Shown here: in pieces, positions 61,497 through 64,000 of the stretch
Numbering within the stretch: the stretch's first letter is position 1
How the letters are laid out: every line of letters begins with the position of its first letter
DNA from: Trochalopteron elliotii
Lineage: Eukaryota > Chordata > Aves > Passeriformes > Leiothrichidae
Direction: 5' to 3'
DNA length: 64,000 bases
NCBI GenBank assembly: GCA_024734555.1
Contig: JANPWX010000215.1
Location: forward strand, 1,383,094 to 1,447,093
The notes under the pieces: generated by a model
Database searches by the model: none
Told to the model about the DNA's origin: nothing
What the model saw: only the letters and a program-made list of their open reading frames with translations
Position numbers and translations under genes: made by a program

Positions 61497-64000
61497 AAAT
61501 CATGGGAGAGACAAGGAAAAAAAGTCAACTAATCAAGTGCTTTATTCACAGATATGTATATTTTCTGATAATGATTCCCTATGTTTTCTTGCTAAAAGTT
61601 TAGCTTTACTCATATTATTCCTCTAATAATTTATCAAAGAAAAAAGATAAATATTGGCAAATAGAAGCAAGAAATCTCTTCTCCAAGGCATGAAAAAGGT
61701 TCAAGTGTCCAATATTATGCCTCTTTGTGTTGCCACCTTGTTTGAATTCAAAACTACAATTTTACTTGGAAATCAGAAAGGCAAGAAGAATGGAATCCTA
61801 AGCTGATAAAAGATACTTCAATAATTGTCTTGTAAATATTTTATGGGTAGGCCTTTAAGGTACTGGTTTTATGGGTCAGATTTTAAATGCAGATAGAGGT
61901 AAGCCTGGTAAAATGAGTGCTGAAGAAGTGAATGAGTGTTACTTTTCCCTTTAAACTGTGCATTGGCTCACATCACTAAATAGCCTTTTATAAAATATGA
62001 AAAGAAAATAAAATGCAAAAGAACAGGGATGATAGAGCTGGACTTTATTCTTGAGGTTATGAACTAAACCCCAGTTTTACAAAGCTGGTAGAAAACCTAG
62101 GTAAGCTGGTGTGGTTACATGGCATTGTGAAGCAGCAATTCCAGGTCCACTGGCAATTTGGCTGCAGTGGCTGAGAAGCATAATGTAGCTCTACACCAGG
62201 CTGCATTATTTCTAGTTCTCTACCCAGCTCAGAAAGAGTGGGTTCAGCTGTTTTCACCCAGCCCTGTTCAAAGATGCATTCTCTGACAGACAGTTCCCAG
62301 AAGTGAAGTGAACTGGAAGTGGTTTGTGCCAGGGCAGGCATGTAGAGGCAATCAAATATTACTTCTGAGCAAATCAGTTTGTACCTCTTCAGCCTTTCAG
62401 TTTGAGGGTCACAAAGGAAGTCTGGCCTTCAAAATCAAAGTTGGATAAGATGGAAGAAACACAGTGAGGATGGAATAAATTACCCAGAGTAATTTATGTT
62501 TATCCAGCCTTGGGACAATGTGCTTTCCTAGTGCTAACATCTACTGGCCAACATCTACCATTACACAAATCAATCCAAACAGCCTCTGCAAAACAGGGAC
62601 CCAGAGGCATTTCTCCATATGCAGACGGTAAGAAATGAACAAAACTTCTGAGGGACAACCCCAGCTTCTTGCCCAAGCGCCTTCCCAGGACTCAAACTTC
62701 CCATGAACTTGACTCAAAGGTTTCAAAGTGTTGTTATGTTAATTAATTATTGTTGTTTATATATGAGCAAGGCTTAGAGAAAACAAAACTTTCACATAAA
62801 TTCAGCTGAGTCAGACACTTAACATGGAAATTTCAGGCCAGATGTTTGTCTAGCAAAACAGAAGGAGAAACCTGTGCAAGAGTCACCTTGATGTATCTTT
62901 AGCTACATTTTACATGCCAGTTTGCACAGTGATTCAGCTGCAAGAATGTTTGAAAAAGTGGGGGGGACAGTCTATTTGCTTGTGTTTTGTGGGTAAGTCT
63001 GCTATGTTGAAAGGACAAATATAGCAACAGTAGTGATATGAAGAGATTACAAGAGTGATGCAGAAGGGTTGAAATAATGAAGCGTCTCTGGATAAAAAAA
63101 AGACAAAACTAGGAAGAATACTGAGAAAGAATAGCAAGCACACAAGAGTATCTAAAATGATAATTCTGAAAGTAGTGGCAAACAGAGTGACATTTCTGTT
63201 TACAGGAGGAGCTATGAGCAGAGAGAAGCTAACTTAGCTGACCAGGAAAAACACAAAGCTGCCTACCTTCAGCACCAGACTGGGAAAAAAAGATGTAGTT
63301 CAAATTCATATCTTCAAAGGCAAGGCCTATTGGTAAGACTTTATATGCCTCCTGTTGTGTTTCCCCACTGCTGCTGTGCTTCATTCAAACATTCAGAGCT
63401 TATACAGATTTGAGTAAAAATCCTGCTGCAGAAAACATTATTATGTACCAAGGGACTCTGGAAATCCATGTACCAATCTACTTTATTGTTGTTACATTCA
63501 GCTTTTAGGAATACCTTCAATACTTCCTACCCCATGACAATTTTGCAAAAGCAGCTATGTTACTCTTGCTTTTTCTAGATAATGTGCTATTTCTTCTTTT
63601 CTTGACAGGCATACAAATTAACTTAATTCAGTATTCTATGTAAGAAAAATAGCAAGTTTTGAAAAGCAAAAGATTCTGTTCTTCAAGTTTAGTTTCCAGA
63701 AGGAAAACACAGGCATCTCTGACAATGTGTGGCTCACTTGTAAACATATTAGTAGACATGGCATTTTTTGCATCGAGTTTGATAAGTTAGCACAGGGTTG
63801 CACAGAATTAATGAGATTTTTTTTCTGTGCCAAGACAGTTTTTTTTGTGAATATATATGTTAAATGTTCAGACATGGCCCAGTAGCTGATAAGGTACAAA
63901 GAGACCCTCCCTTCCATTGACTTCACTGACATCAGTAAGGACAAATACACTTCTCTCTGGCAGAGAGTTATGTTGTTGGATCATTTGTAAATAAGCAAAA
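61497..64000. other. Non-coding unique DNA to the window end
   Basis: No gene, RNA or transposon is recognised. The minus-strand frames at 62057-62341 and 63636-63950 are the longest here. Neither shows a known domain, and neither has both splice sites. Confidence 0.5.

Noticed and set aside
1..64000. tRNA, rRNA, snRNA or CRISPR-like structures
   Set aside because: I scanned for a GGTTCGA-type B box and for regularly spaced direct repeats and found none that were convincing. A tRNAscan or Infernal search would settle it.

Overview
The window reads as nuclear DNA from a bird, probably a songbird or a close relative. The base composition is AT-rich and CpG-poor. Four fragments match the CR1 LINE family of birds and reptiles. 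Two solo LTRs match common avian endogenous retrovirus LTRs. There are also a few ancient MIR-type SINE relics and one assembly gap. I see no bacterial-style operons, tRNA or rRNA genes, and no CRISPR arrays. No complete protein-coding gene can be recognised, so the window looks like intergenic sequence or a very large intron. All family assignments come from memory of consensus sequences, not from a search.

Layout. 1-9 kb: unique AT-rich DNA with one AC/TATG compound microsatellite (3.4 kb), an unexplained 123-codon minus-strand open frame (3.5-3.9 kb) and one exon-like segment (4.46 kb). 9.0-9.9 kb: a sharp CpG island, the only strong promoter-like feature, containing an 11/15-bp minisatellite. 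It is followed at 10.0-10.1 kb by a cluster of homeodomain-type sites. 10-43 kb: mostly unique sequence with MIR relics (10.4 and 26.9 kb), an exon-like segment followed by an 18-bp palindrome made of two AP-1 sites (14.9-15.2 kb), a heavily decayed LINE-like stretch (30.4-31.3 kb), an unexplained 128-codon open frame (35.9 kb), two exon-like segments (37.1 and 38.2 kb) and an AT-rich block (39.1 kb). 43.0-44.1 kb: an antisense ERV solo LTR with a near-matching 5-bp target duplication. 45.2-45.6 kb: a sequence gap bordered by a GGGAA repeat. 50.5 kb: an A/C-only tract. 52.7-61.5 kb: a repeat cluster with four CR1 fragments and a second solo LTR.

All six confidently recognised CR1 and LTR insertions lie on the minus strand, as do the weak exon-like signals' opposites: those signals are mostly on plus. 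This fits, but does not prove, a plus-strand transcription unit across the window. No pathway or multi-gene system can be described. The features most worth checking are the CpG island with its flank, the AP-1 palindrome and the gap-bordering GGGAA repeat.
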